64,000 nt of DNA from Agromyces ramosus. Lineage in GTDB: Bacteria; Actinomycetota; Actinomycetes; Actinomycetales; Microbacteriaceae. Shown here piece after piece: positions 17,922 through 26,866 of the stretch (position 1 is its first letter; the number at the start of each line of letters is the position of its first letter). The stretch lies in NCBI RefSeq assembly GCF_030817175.1, contig NZ_JAUSYY010000001.1, positions 3,038,001 to 3,102,000 of the forward strand, given 5' to 3'. The notes beneath the pieces were generated by a model. It was not told the DNA's origin. It worked only from the letters and a program-made list of their open reading frames with translations, and did no database searches. Position numbers and translations under genes: made by a program.

Positions 17922-18246
17922 CGGCGATCGGGGCAGCGTGACGGCGGAGTTCGCCGTCGCGCTGCCGGCGATCGCCCTCGTCCTCGCGGCCTGCCTCGCG
18001 TCCGTGCAGCTCGTCGCCGAGCAGGTGCGGTTGACGGATGCCGCAGCCGACGCCGCCCGCGCACTCGGCCGCGGTGAGACCGAGGCGGTCGCGGCGGCGA
18101 TCGCCGACCGCATTACCGGGGGAGCGGCGCTCGCCGTCTCGGCCGAGGCGCCGTTCGTCTGCGTGACGCTCAGCTCCGCGGGCGACGGGTTCCTGGCTGC
18201 GATCGAGTTGCGCGCCGAGTCCTGCGCCGTCTCGGGTGGGCTATGA
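17902..18246 (+). CDS. TadE-like pseudopilin
   Basis: A 114-residue TadE family protein. A short charged leader ends in DRGSVTAEFAVALPAI, a TadE-type cleavage motif with Glu five residues into the mature part, followed by one transmembrane helix. The two Cys in the C-terminal half (FVCVTL and AESCAV) could form a disulfide outside the cell. The ATG at 17902 overlaps the pilin gene by 20 bases; GTG at 17938 is a possible shorter start. The stop overlaps the next ATG. Confidence 0.75.
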   Translation: MRSRSADGDRGSVTAEFAVALPAIALVLAACLASVQLVAEQVRLTDAAADAARALGRGETEAVAAAIADRITGGAALAVSAEAPFVCVTLSSAGDGFLAAIELRAESCAVSGGL

Positions 18247-18641
18247 GCCGGGGCACGAGGGTGGAGCCCGTCGCGGACATGCCGCGCTCGTCGCGCGTCG
18301 CTCGCGACGAGGCGGGCGCGGCGTCCGTCGCCGCGCTCGGCATCGTCGGCGCGATCGTCGCGGTCTCGATCGCCGTGGTGCCGGTGTTGGGTGTCTTCGT
18401 CGCTTCGCAGGAGGCGGCCAACGCCGCCGACGCCGCAGCACTGGCGGCCGCCGACGCCATCTCGGGCGCCGTGCCTGGCGTGCCGTGCGAGATCGCCGAC
18501 GCCGTCGCCTCGCGCAACGGCGCGGCGCTCATCGGGTGCACCGCCGACGGACCGGCGGCCGTCGTGCACGTCACGACCGGGCGCCTCGGATTCACGATCG
18601 AAGCTGCGGCGCGAGCCGGACCACCGGGGTGGGGCGGGTGA
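18243..18641 (+). CDS. TadE/TadG-like secreted protein (Rv3654c type)
   Basis: A 132-residue protein with DEAGAASVAALGIVGAIVA: a prepilin-like cut before a hydrophobic helix with no mature Glu5, followed by ASQEAANAADAAALAAADA, a repeat-like Ala-rich stretch typical of the TadG/Rv3654c-like helical repeat. Two Cys occur (VPCEI and IGCTA). Last gene of the tad operon, starting inside the stop of the TadE gene. Confidence 0.75.
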   Translation: MSRGTRVEPVADMPRSSRVARDEAGAASVAALGIVGAIVAVSIAVVPVLGVFVASQEAANAADAAALAAADAISGAVPGVPCEIADAVASRNGAALIGCTADGPAAVVHVTTGRLGFTIEAAARAGPPGWGG

Positions 18642-18878
18642 TCAGTCGAAGACGGTCTCGACGAATCGGTATTCGACCGCCGTCGGGCGGGCGTCGCCGG
18701 CCGCGTCGAATTCGAGGCCGGAGCCTCGGGCGTAGACGTAGTGCTTGCCCTGGTCGCCGCCGAGCTCGAGTCGCGGACGTGGATCGCCCGATTCGAGGAA
18801 GGCGGTGGCGACCGTCTTGCCCTCGAGCGGTCCGTCGATCAGCTTGGCTGTGTACGAGCTCGTCGATGACGTTTCCAT
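18642..18878 (-). CDS. Hypothetical protein
   Basis: A 78-residue protein starting METSSTSSYTAKLIDGPLEGK, with predicted beta-strand character and ending YRFVETVFD. A very strong ribosome site (GGAGGAGAA) lies just upstream of the ATG at 18878, which is why I chose it over an earlier in-frame start. Its stop abuts the convergent tad operon end with no gap. I do not recognise a domain. It lies in the gap between tad and topA. Confidence 0.65.
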   Translation of the reverse strand: METSSTSSYTAKLIDGPLEGKTVATAFLESGDPRPRLELGGDQGKHYVYARGSGLEFDAAGDARPTAVEYRFVETVFD

Positions 18879-19088
18879 ACGGCAATTCTCCTCCCCCCGG
18901 CGGGAACCGCAAGAGCCGCCGCGGCGTCGTCCGACGAAGGACGATGCTGCGGGGTGTAAGTGCACTCACGGTGTGGGTGTGTATGGTGTGGCTGTCGGTG
19001 CAGCAAGCGCCGACTGACGGCACACCGCTCCGGGGGGCGCGGCATTCGATGTGCGTTCCCGTCTCAACTGTCGAACAAGAGGAGTCTG

Positions 19089-21866
19089 GTGTCAGGCACG
19101 AAGAAACTGGTCATCGTGGAGTCACCGACCAAGATGAAGTCGATCGCCCAATACCTGGGCGACGGCTACCAAGTGCTGTCATCGGTCGGGCACATCCGTG
19201 ACCTCATCGAGCCGAAGAACCTGCCTGCCGAGCTCAAGAAGGGCCCGCTCGGCAAGTTCTCCGTCGACGTCGACAACGGGTTCGAGCCGTACTACGTGGT
19301 CTCCGACTCCAAGAAGAAGACGGTCGCCGAGCTCAAGCGCGCGCTGAAGGATGCCGACGAGCTCCTGCTCGCCACTGATGAGGACCGCGAGGGTGAGGCC
19401 ATCGCGTGGCACCTCCTCCAGGAGCTGAAGCCGAAGGTGCCCGTGCGCCGCATGGTCTTCCACGAGATCACGAAGGACGCGATCGAGAAGGCGAAGGACA
19501 ACACCCGCGACCTCGACACCGCACTCGTCGACGCGCAGGAAACCCGACGCATCCTCGACCGCCTGTACGGCTACGAAGTGTCCCCGGTGCTCTGGCGGAA
19601 GGTCGGACCCGGCCTGTCCGCCGGGCGCGTGCAGTCCGCGGCCACGCGGCTCGTGGTCGACCGCGAGCGCGAGCGACTCGCGTTCCGTGCGGCGGGGTAC
19701 TGGGATCTGGCCGGACGCTTCTCTGCAGAGGCATCCGAGTCGGCCTCATTCGAGGCCAAGCTCGTGCGACTGGGCGGCGAGCGTGTCGCCACCGGCCGCG
19801 ACTTCGACGACCTGGGCCAGTTGAAGGGCAAGGCGGTGGTGCTCGACGAGGCCACCGCGAACGCGCTCGTCGCAGCGCTGAGCGCCTTAGGCGTCGCCCG
19901 CACGGTCTCCAAGGTCGAGTCGAAGCCGTACTCGCGTCGCCCGGCGGCCCCGTTCACGACCTCGACCCTGCAGCAGGAGTCGGCCCGCAAGCTCCGCCTC
20001 TCCGCGCGCGACACGATGCGCGTCGCCCAGTCGCTCTACGAGAACGGCTACATCACCTATATGCGAACCGACTCGTCGTCGCTCTCGCAGCAGGCGATCG
20101 CAGCGGCCCGCACCCAGGCGACGAAGCTCTACGGCCCGGACTCGATCCCCGACAAGCCCCGCGTCTACGCGAGCAAGTCGAAGAACGCGCAGGAGGCGCA
20201 CGAGGCGATCCGGCCCTCGGGCGAGGTCTTCCGCACCCCGTCCGAGCTGCAGAGCGTGCTGCGCGGCAGCGAGTTCAAGCTCTACGACCTCATCTGGAAG
20301 CGCACCGTCGCGTCGCAGATGGCCGACGCCAAGGGCCAGACGGCCACCGTCACGATCGAGGTCGGTCCGACGGCACCGGATGCCGCCTCGCCCGCCGAGG
20401 CGACCGTTCCCGTTGCCCGCACGATCGCGGAGTTCACGGCGAGCGGCACCGTGATCACCTTCCGGGGCTTCCTCGCCGCCTATGAAGAGAGCCGCGACGA
20501 AGAGCGGAACGCCGACGACGCGCCCGGCGAGGCCAAGTTGCCGCCCCTCACCGAGGGGCAGGCGCTGAACCTGGCCGACCTCGAGGCCAAGGGCCACGAG
20601 ACCACGCCGCCGCCGCGCTACACCGAGGCGAGCCTCGTGAAGCGGCTCGAAGAGCTCGGCATCGGCCGGCCGTCGACGTTCGCGTCGATCATCTCCACGA
20701 TCCTCGACCGGGGCTATGTCACGCAGCGCGGGCAGGCGCTCGTGCCGAGCTGGATCGCATTCTCGGTCGTGCGCCTGCTCGAAGAGCACTTCGGCGACCT
20801 CGTCGAGTACGACTTCACCGCCGAGATGGAAGACGACCTCGACCACATCGCGGCCGGCGAGGCCGACCGGGTCGACTGGCTCTCGAGCTTCTACTTCGGC
20901 TCCGACAAGCACCGCGGCCTCCGGCAGGTCGTCGACAACCTCGGCGAGATCGACGCTCGCGAGATCAACTCCGTCGTGATCGCCCCCGACATCACGCTGC
21001 GTATCGGCAAGTACGGCCCGTACCTCGAGGTCGTCGATCCCGACGCCGCGGCCGACGCGACGCCGCGCCGCGTCAACCTGCCCGAAGACCTCGCGCCCGA
21101 CGAGCTCACCGAGGCGAAGGCCCGCGAGCTCATCGAGGCGCCGGTGCAGAGCGACCGCGTGCTGGGCGTGAATCCGGCGAACGGCAAGGAGGTCGTCGTG
21201 AAAGACGGCCGCTTCGGACCGTATGTGACCGAGGTCGATCCCGCACCGCAGGTCGATGCCGACGCATCCGTCGACCCGGCGACCGGCGAGGTCGTCGAAG
21301 CGCCGAAGCCGAAGCGCGGAGCGAAGAAGGCCGCCGTCGAGAAGCCGCGCACCGCCTCGCTCTTCAAGAGCATGCAGATCGAGGAGGTCGACTTCGAGAC
21401 GGCGCTGAAGCTCCTCGACCTTCCCCGCGTCGTCGGCCTCGACCCCGAGTCGGGTGACGAGATCACCGCGCAGAACGGCCGGTACGGCCCGTACCTCAAG
21501 AAGGGCGCCGACACCCGCACCCTGCCGAGCGAGGACGCGATCTTCGAGATCGACCTCGACGGTGCACTCGAGCTCTACGCGCAGCCCAAGTACGGTGCGC
21601 GCAGCGCGTCGAGCGCGCTCAAGGAGTTCGAGAACGACCCCGTCAGCGGCAAGCCGATCAAGGTCAAGGACGGCCGCTTCGGCCCCTACGTCACCGATGG
21701 CACGACGAACGCGACGATCCCCCGGGCGGAGTCGGTCGAGGAGATCACGTTCGAACGCGCCGTCGAGCTGCTGCAGATCAAGCGCGACAAGGGCCCCGCG
21801 GCTCCTCGGGCGAAGCGCGCCACGACGAAGAAGGCACCGGCGAAGAAGACGGCGACGAAGAAGTGA
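19089..21866 (+). CDS. topA: DNA topoisomerase I
   Basis: Type IA topoisomerase of 925 residues relaxing negative supercoils. The TOPRIM domain starts KLVIVESPTKMKSI and contains the DEDREGEAIAWHL acidic motif. The catalytic tyrosine is Tyr324 in ITYMRTDSSS. The C-terminal third has several repeats of a Gly-Arg-x-Gly-Pro-Tyr-type motif (RFGPYV, KYGPYL, RYGPYLK), as in actinobacterial TopA, and a basic Lys/Ala tail (KKAPAKKTATKK). The start is GTG after an AAGAGGAG ribosome site. tmk starts within its last bases. Confidence 0.95.
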   Translation: MSGTKKLVIVESPTKMKSIAQYLGDGYQVLSSVGHIRDLIEPKNLPAELKKGPLGKFSVDVDNGFEPYYVVSDSKKKTVAELKRALKDADELLLATDEDREGEAIAWHLLQELKPKVPVRRMVFHEITKDAIEKAKDNTRDLDTALVDAQETRRILDRLYGYEVSPVLWRKVGPGLSAGRVQSAATRLVVDRERERLAFRAAGYWDLAGRFSAEASESASFEAKLVRLGGERVATGRDFDDLGQLKGKAVVLDEATANALVAALSALGVARTVSKVESKPYSRRPAAPFTTSTLQQESARKLRLSARDTMRVAQSLYENGYITYMRTDSSSLSQQAIAAARTQATKLYGPDSIPDKPRVYASKSKNAQEAHEAIRPSGEVFRTPSELQSVLRGSEFKLYDLIWKRTVASQMADAKGQTATVTIEVGPTAPDAASPAEATVPVARTIAEFTASGTVITFRGFLAAYEESRDEERNADDAPGEAKLPPLTEGQALNLADLEAKGHETTPPPRYTEASLVKRLEELGIGRPSTFASIISTILDRGYVTQRGQALVPSWIAFSVVRLLEEHFGDLVEYDFTAEMEDDLDHIAAGEADRVDWLSSFYFGSDKHRGLRQVVDNLGEIDAREINSVVIAPDITLRIGKYGPYLEVVDPDAAADATPRRVNLPEDLAPDELTEAKARELIEAPVQSDRVLGVNPANGKEVVVKDGRFGPYVTEVDPAPQVDADASVDPATGEVVEAPKPKRGAKKAAVEKPRTASLFKSMQIEEVDFETALKLLDLPRVVGLDPESGDEITAQNGRYGPYLKKGADTRTLPSEDAIFEIDLDGALELYAQPKYGARSASSALKEFENDPVSGKPIKVKDGRFGPYVTDGTTNATIPRAESVEEITFERAVELLQIKRDKGPAAPRAKRATTKKAPAKKTATKK

Positions 21867-22486
21867 GTCCGACGGGCCTCTTCATCACCCTCGAAGGCGG
21901 CGACGGCTCGGGCAAGACCACGCAGGCCGAGCGGCTCGCCGAGTGGCTCGCGGGCGAGGGCCGCACGGTGCTGCGCACCCGTGAGCCAGGGGGCACCGAG
22001 GTGGGAATCGAGGTGCGCGAGATCGTGCTGCACCATCGGGGCGACATCACGCCGCGCGCCGAGGCGCTGCTCTACGCGGCCGACCGTGCGCACCATGTCG
22101 CCACGGTGGTGCGCCCCGCGCTCGGGCGCGGCGACGTGGTCATCCAAGACCGCTACATCGACTCCTCGGTCGCGTACCAGGGTGCCGGACGCGTGCTCGA
22201 CCCCGACGCCGTTCGCCGCCTTTCGGAGTGGGCCACCGAGGGCTTGCGCCCCGACCTCACGATCCTGCTCGACCTCGATGCCGACGCCGCGCGTGGCCGC
22301 CTCGACGAGGCGCGCACACGATTCGACCGGCTCGAGGCCGAGGCATCCGAGTTCCACGATCGCGTTCGCAGCGCCTACCTCGAGCTCGCGGCCGCGGAAC
22401 CCGAGCGCTTCCTCGTCATCGATGCGGCACTGCCGGTCGACGAGATCGCGGCGGCGATCCGCGACCGGGTGGCCGGGCTGCTCTGA
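21863..22486 (+). CDS. tmk: Thymidylate kinase
   Basis: A 207-residue dTMP kinase. The P-loop GGDGSGKTT lies at 12-20, the DR(Y/H) motif at IQDRYIDSS, and REPGGTEVG is the phosphate-binding segment that places it in the TMPK family. The GTG start overlaps the topA stop by four bases. With tdk at 2818 the window carries two steps from thymidine to dTDP. Confidence 0.93.
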   Translation: MSPTGLFITLEGGDGSGKTTQAERLAEWLAGEGRTVLRTREPGGTEVGIEVREIVLHHRGDITPRAEALLYAADRAHHVATVVRPALGRGDVVIQDRYIDSSVAYQGAGRVLDPDAVRRLSEWATEGLRPDLTILLDLDADAARGRLDEARTRFDRLEAEASEFHDRVRSAYLELAAAEPERFLVIDAALPVDEIAAAIRDRVAGLL

Positions 22487-22530
22487 GCCCCGTCGACGCC
22501 ACGGTCAGCGGCGGAAGGTAGCGTTGAATC

Positions 22531-23709
22531 GTGAGCGTATGGAGTGAGCTGACAGGGCAGGATGCCGCGATCGCCCTGTTCCGCGCCGCAGCGGAGTCAG
22601 CGCGCGCGCCGGCTGGCGCCGGCGCCCAGCAGATGACGCATTCCTGGCTCGTCACCGGCCCCCCGGGTTCCGGGCGCTCCAACCTCGCCTTCGCCTTCGC
22701 CACGGCACTCATCTCGGGCGACCCCGACGGCGACGCGACGACCCGCATCCAGGTCGAGGCCCGCAGCCATCCCGACCTGCACGTGCTCGCGACCGAGGGC
22801 GTCATCATCAAGCGCGACGACGTGCGCGAGATCGTGAAGCGCTCGCACTACTCGCCGTCGGTCGGCCGGCACCGCGTCATCATCGTCGAAGACGCCGATC
22901 GCATGACCGAGCAGACCTCGAACTTCCTGCTGAAAGAACTCGAAGAGCCGCCGGAACGCACCGTATGGATCCTCTGCGCGCCGAGCGAAGCCGACCTCAT
23001 CCCGACCATCCGCTCACGGGTGCGCTCGGTGCGCCTGCAGGTGCCGAGCATCACGGATGTCGCGGCGCTCCTCGAGCGGCGCGACGGCGTCGATCCCGTG
23101 CTCGCCGAGCGCGCAGCACGCGAGGCGCAGAGCCACATCGGCATGGCGCACCGACTCGCCACGAACGACGAGGCGCGGCGCCGCCGCCGCGAGACGCTCG
23201 AACTCGCGCTCGCCGTGCGCTCTGCGGCGACCGCGGTCGCCACGGCAGCGCGCTTCCTCGAGATCGCCGGTGAAGACGCGAAGGCCATCACCGAGCTCCG
23301 CGACGCCGAAGAGCGCGCCAACGCCCTGCACTCGCTCGGCGTCGCGCCCGGCCAGGCGGTGCCGTCAGCGCTGCGCCCGCAGTTGAAGGCGCTCGAAGAC
23401 GACCAGAAGCGCCGCGCGACGCGGAGCCTCCGCGACGGCATCGATCGCATCCTCGTCGACCTCTCCTCACTCTTCCGCGACATCCTGCTCGTGCAGCTCG
23501 CCGCCGACGTCGAGCTCGTCAACCGCGAGATGCTCGCCGCGATCGAGGCGGCTGCGGCATCCGCGAGTCCCGCCCGCACACTCGCGACGCTCGATGCCAT
23601 CCAAGAGGCGCGCACCCGCATCGACGGCAACGTGGCGCCCGCGCTCGCGCTCGAGGCGATGCTCGTCTCGGCGATCCGACGACCGACCACCGAACGAGGG
23701 GCCGCATGA
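22531..23709 (+). CDS. holB: DNA polymerase III subunit delta-prime
   Basis: A 392-residue clamp-loader subunit. AAA+ features are present: GPPGSGRSNLA (Arg in place of the Walker Lys, usual in a non-hydrolysing delta-prime), the DVREIVKRSHYSP segment, IIVEDADRMTEQTSNFLLKELEEPP (Walker B region) and SEADLIPTIRSR (sensor 1/SRC-like). The zinc-binding Cys cluster of E. coli HolB is absent, as in many actinobacteria. GTG start 44 bases after tmk. Overlaps the following peptidase gene by ATGA. Confidence 0.9.
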   Translation: MSVWSELTGQDAAIALFRAAAESARAPAGAGAQQMTHSWLVTGPPGSGRSNLAFAFATALISGDPDGDATTRIQVEARSHPDLHVLATEGVIIKRDDVREIVKRSHYSPSVGRHRVIIVEDADRMTEQTSNFLLKELEEPPERTVWILCAPSEADLIPTIRSRVRSVRLQVPSITDVAALLERRDGVDPVLAERAAREAQSHIGMAHRLATNDEARRRRRETLELALAVRSAATAVATAARFLEIAGEDAKAITELRDAEERANALHSLGVAPGQAVPSALRPQLKALEDDQKRRATRSLRDGIDRILVDLSSLFRDILLVQLAADVELVNREMLAAIEAAAASASPARTLATLDAIQEARTRIDGNVAPALALEAMLVSAIRRPTTERGAA

Positions 23710-25271
23710 CCGCCAGACCGACGCAACCGATCACGCGACGCATGCCCCGAGGCGGGCGTCGGGCGGCCGTCGCCGCAGGCATTGCAGCACTGCTGGCCCT
23801 CAGCGGCTGCTCGCCCTCGTTCTTCGGCTCCCCGCAGCAGCCCGATTCCACACCAACGGGCGAGCAGGTCGACGCCGAGCTCGAGCCCTTCTACACGCAG
23901 GTGCTCGAGTGGGAGTCGTGCGGCGAAGCGATGGGCTGCGCCACCGCCACGGCGCCGCTCGATTGGGAGAACCCCGACGCCGGCGAGATCGAGCTGGCGC
24001 TCGTGCGCCACCTCGCCACGGGCGATCGCATCGGCTCCCTGCTCGTGAACCCCGGAGGGCCAGGCGGCTCGGGCTACGACTTCGTGAAGGACACGCTCGC
24101 GTTCGCCGTCGGCGAGCCCCTGCAGCAGCGCTTCGACGTCGTCGGATTCGACCCCCGCGGCGTCAGTCGCTCGACCGCGGTCGCCTGCTACGACGACGCC
24201 GCGATGGACGAATTCCTCTACGGCGTCATCCCCGCCGAGCGCGGCAGCGACGAATGGATCACCGCGGCCGGCGCGAACGCTCGAGCCTTCGGCGAGGCCT
24301 GCAGCGACCAGACCGGCGACCTGCTCGCCAACGTCGACACCGTGAGTGCGGCTCGCGACCTCGACCTGCTGCGAGCGATCCTCGGCGATGAGGAACTCAA
24401 CTACCTCGGCTATTCCTACGGCACCTTCCTCGGTGCGACGTATGCCGAGCTCTACCCCGAGAAGGTCGGCCGGCTCGTGCTCGACGGGGCGATCGACCCG
24501 TCGGCGAGCGACTTCGACGTGAACCAGGCGCAGGCGGTGGGTTTCGAGGGCTCGCTTCGCGGCTACCTCGAGCAGTGCCTTGCGGGCGACGACTGTCCAT
24601 TCGACGGCACCGTCGATGCCGCCATGGACGAGGTCGGCCGCCTCCTGGCATCCGTCGACCAGAGTCCGCTGCGCGGAAGCGACGGGCGCATGCTGGGCGC
24701 AGACGCGCTGTTCACCGCGATCATCTACCCGCTCTACAGTCCCGATACGTGGCTCTACCTCAATGACCTGTTCGAGACGGTGATGTTCGGCGACGCCGAC
24801 GTCGCGCTCACCTTCGCCGACGCCTACTACGGCCGTGACGCCGACGGCACCTACCTCGACAACTCCTTCGAGGCATTCCGAGCCGTCAACTGCCTCGATT
24901 ACACGTACCAGTCCGACGTCGCGGTCATGCGCGAGAACGCGGCGCTGCTCGCCGAGGCGGCGCCGACGATGGGCCCGTACATGGCCTACGGTGATCTCGG
25001 CTGCGCGAACTGGCCGTACCGGGCCGAGCGCGAGCGCAGCCAGATCCATGCCGAGGGTGCGGCCCCGATCCTCGTGGTGGGCACCACCGGCGACCCAGCG
25101 ACCCCCTACGACTGGGCCGTCGCACTCGCTGAGCAGCTCGAGAGCGGGGTGCTCGTCACCTACGACGGAGAGGGCCACACGGCGTACAACAAGTCGAATG
25201 CGTGCGTGAGCGACGCCGTCGAGTCGTACTTCATCGACGGCACGGTGCCGGCCGAAGACCCGAAGTGCTGA
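23706..25271 (+). CDS. Secreted alpha/beta-hydrolase, TAP-like peptidase lipoprotein
   Basis: A 521-residue exported hydrolase. An Arg-rich start is followed by a hydrophobic segment and the lipobox LSGC, so it is probably a lipoprotein. The alpha/beta fold has an oxyanion segment NPGGPGGSG, nucleophile Ser in GYSYGT and catalytic His near EGHTAYN. The C-terminal TAP-like domain (ACVSDAVESYF) fits tripeptidyl aminopeptidases of Streptomyces type. Substrate specificity is unknown. It is coupled to holB. Confidence 0.85.
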   Translation: MTARPTQPITRRMPRGGRRAAVAAGIAALLALSGCSPSFFGSPQQPDSTPTGEQVDAELEPFYTQVLEWESCGEAMGCATATAPLDWENPDAGEIELALVRHLATGDRIGSLLVNPGGPGGSGYDFVKDTLAFAVGEPLQQRFDVVGFDPRGVSRSTAVACYDDAAMDEFLYGVIPAERGSDEWITAAGANARAFGEACSDQTGDLLANVDTVSAARDLDLLRAILGDEELNYLGYSYGTFLGATYAELYPEKVGRLVLDGAIDPSASDFDVNQAQAVGFEGSLRGYLEQCLAGDDCPFDGTVDAAMDEVGRLLASVDQSPLRGSDGRMLGADALFTAIIYPLYSPDTWLYLNDLFETVMFGDADVALTFADAYYGRDADGTYLDNSFEAFRAVNCLDYTYQSDVAVMRENAALLAEAAPTMGPYMAYGDLGCANWPYRAERERSQIHAEGAAPILVVGTTGDPATPYDWAVALAEQLESGVLVTYDGEGHTAYNKSNACVSDAVESYFIDGTVPAEDPKC

Positions 25272-25333
25272 GCTCCCGAATGCAGCCGAGCGGCGCGTCG
25301 ACTCGACGGGCGTGCGCCGACGCATCCGTGGTC

Positions 25334-25360
25334 ATGACCGCCCCCGAAACCGGCTAACAT
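25334..25360 (+). promoter_or_regulatory. Candidate promoter of tRNA-Thr
   Basis: ATGACC (25334-25339) and TAACAT (25355-25360) with a 15-bp spacer lie about 45 bases upstream of the tRNA. Visual match only. Confidence 0.35.
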
Positions 25361-25405
25361 AGATTCTCGTGCCAGCCGGTGCACTTCGTGTGAACCGGAT
25401 GCCAC

Positions 25406-25478
25406 GCCGCCTTAGCTCAGTCGGCAGAGCGTCTCACTCGTAATGAGAAGGTCGTGGGTTCGATTCCCACAGGCGGCT
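25406..25478 (+). tRNA. tRNA-Thr (CGT)
   Basis: A 73-nt cloverleaf. The acceptor GCCGCCT/AGGCGGC has discriminator T. The anticodon stem TCTCA/TGAGA encloses the loop CTCGTAA (anticodon CGT), and the T-arm contains GGTTCGATTCC. No CCA is encoded. No integrase or duplicated 3' end lies nearby, so it is not acting as an attachment site here. Confidence 0.95.
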
Positions 25479-25488
25479 CCGCACACGC

Positions 25489-25515
25489 GAACGGCCCGGG
25501 TCTTCCGGGCCGTTC
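25489..25515. terminator. Terminator after tRNA-Thr
   Basis: An 11-bp perfect stem (GAACGGCCCGG / CCGGGCCGTTC) with a five-base loop, followed by GTCGTTT. It lies ten bases after the tRNA and 33 bases before the convergent SGNH gene stop. Confidence 0.8.
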
Positions 25516-25547
25516 GTCGTTTCACCGCTTGAGTCGCCTTCGGCGGC

Positions 25548-26345
25548 TCAGATCGCCGCGAGGATCGCGTCCGCGTAGGCGGCGTAACCCGCCGCGTTCG
25601 GGTGGAATGCGTCGGGGGCGGGCGGCCCGACCAGCCAAGGATCGGCACTCCCGAGGCCGTGGCCGGCGAACTCCGACTCGACGTCCACGTACACGAAGTC
25701 GTCTCCCGCAGCCATGACGGTCGCCTCGATGACGTCGTTGAGCGCGGCCACTCCCGCGTTCACGAGCGCTTGCATCTGGTCGGCCGGGGCGTTCACGAGC
25801 AATGGATATCCGGTGACGATGACGGTCGCCTTCGGCGCTGCCGCATCGATCGCCGCGAGCGTCGCGCTGAGTGACGCGGCGAGCGGGCCGAGGTTCGCCT
25901 GAGCGGCCGCGATGGCGGCCAGGCACAAGTCGATCGGCCCGCCCAGGCAGGCCGCGCTGAGTGCATCGAGTCCGAGGTCGTTCGCTCCCACGGTGAGCGT
26001 CACGAGCTTCGTGCGGTGGTCGAGCCCCGCGAGCTGCGTCCGCACGACGTCCGTTGTGGACGCGCTGGCGCAGCCGCGCAGCGCGACGTGCACCATCCCC
26101 GGCCCGTCGGCAACGATCGAGGCATAGCTGTTCGGGCTCCGGAAGCAGGGGTCGAGGTACTCCCCGCCACCCACTCCGGCGGCATACGAGTCCCCGAGGG
26201 CGGCATACGCCACCTTGCCCGACGAGGACCCCGGCTGGCCGGGTGCAGCCTGCGCGGGGAGAGCGCTGAAGATCGCCGTACCGGCGATGAGGAATGACGC
26301 GCTGACGAGCGTCGCAAGACGCCGGGTTCTCGACTTCGTGGTCAT
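25548..26345 (-). CDS. Secreted SGNH/GDSL hydrolase
   Basis: A 265-residue exported esterase/lipase. A basic start and hydrophobic core end at a likely signal-peptidase site after LPAQA. The SGNH blocks are ALGDSYAAG (block I, Ser nucleophile), VGANDLG (block III, Asn) and DAFHPN (block V, Asp/His), as in Streptomyces-type SGNH lipases. Cysteines (PCF, GCAS, ACLG, DLCL) fit the disulfides of that group. ATG at 26345 is preferred because the upstream frame is non-coding. Confidence 0.88.
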   Translation of the reverse strand: MTTKSRTRRLATLVSASFLIAGTAIFSALPAQAAPGQPGSSSGKVAYAALGDSYAAGVGGGEYLDPCFRSPNSYASIVADGPGMVHVALRGCASASTTDVVRTQLAGLDHRTKLVTLTVGANDLGLDALSAACLGGPIDLCLAAIAAAQANLGPLAASLSATLAAIDAAAPKATVIVTGYPLLVNAPADQMQALVNAGVAALNDVIEATVMAAGDDFVYVDVESEFAGHGLGSADPWLVGPPAPDAFHPNAAGYAAYADAILAAI

Positions 26346-26400
26346 GGGGCGCAGCGTACGCCGGCCGGAAAGGTGCCGCACCACCCAGTTCGGGGAGCGA

Positions 26401-26745
26401 CTAGACCTCGTCGGTCCAGTCGTAGTCGACCGCCTTCGGAGGAGTGGTGTCGGTGCGGGCGACCGGCCACCTCGGCGCAAGCGCGGCGGTCAACCGGCGC
26501 AGGCGTTGCACGAGGGATTCGTCGGTGACCTCCTTGCCGGCACTCTCGACCGGTTCCCGTACCAACTGGCTCGCGGGGCCGAGCAGGAGGCTCGCGGTGC
26601 CGATGCTCCCGTCGGGATGCCTCACCGGGATATCCACGGATGCAGCAGTGCGCTGCTGGGCGAGTACCGCCGCGTACTCCATCAGGGCCTCAGCGATCTC
26701 GGTCCCTGTCACGAGCTCGTCACCGGCGTAGTGAATACGTTCCAT
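26401..26745 (-). CDS. Hypothetical protein
   Basis: A 114-residue protein beginning MERIHYAGDELVTGTEIAEAL, soluble and mainly helical, ending KAVDYDWTDEV. It has an AAGGTGG ribosome site before the ATG at 26745. No motif I recognise. It lies upstream of the SGNH gene on the same strand, separated by 55 bases, and is divergent from the oxidoreductase gene. Confidence 0.65.
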   Translation of the reverse strand: MERIHYAGDELVTGTEIAEALMEYAAVLAQQRTAASVDIPVRHPDGSIGTASLLLGPASQLVREPVESAGKEVTDESLVQRLRRLTAALAPRWPVARTDTTPPKAVDYDWTDEV

Positions 26746-26866
26746 AGTCCACCTTGAGATCAGCGATCGCGGTGCGTCAATCCCTTGCGCCGGATCACGG
26801 CGCGTGGCGTGTGAAGCGGGCGCAGGCGCGCCCGGACCATCTCGCCGACCCGGATAGGCTGTGCGG

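Noticed and set aside
22651-22690. Arg in place of the Walker A Lys in HolB as a damaged P-loop
   Set aside because: Delta-prime subunits normally do not hydrolyse ATP and commonly lack the Lys, unlike the TadA case.
22848-25325. 825-codon minus-strand open frame
   Set aside because: Antisense to holB and the TAP-like peptidase, with no recognisable domain.
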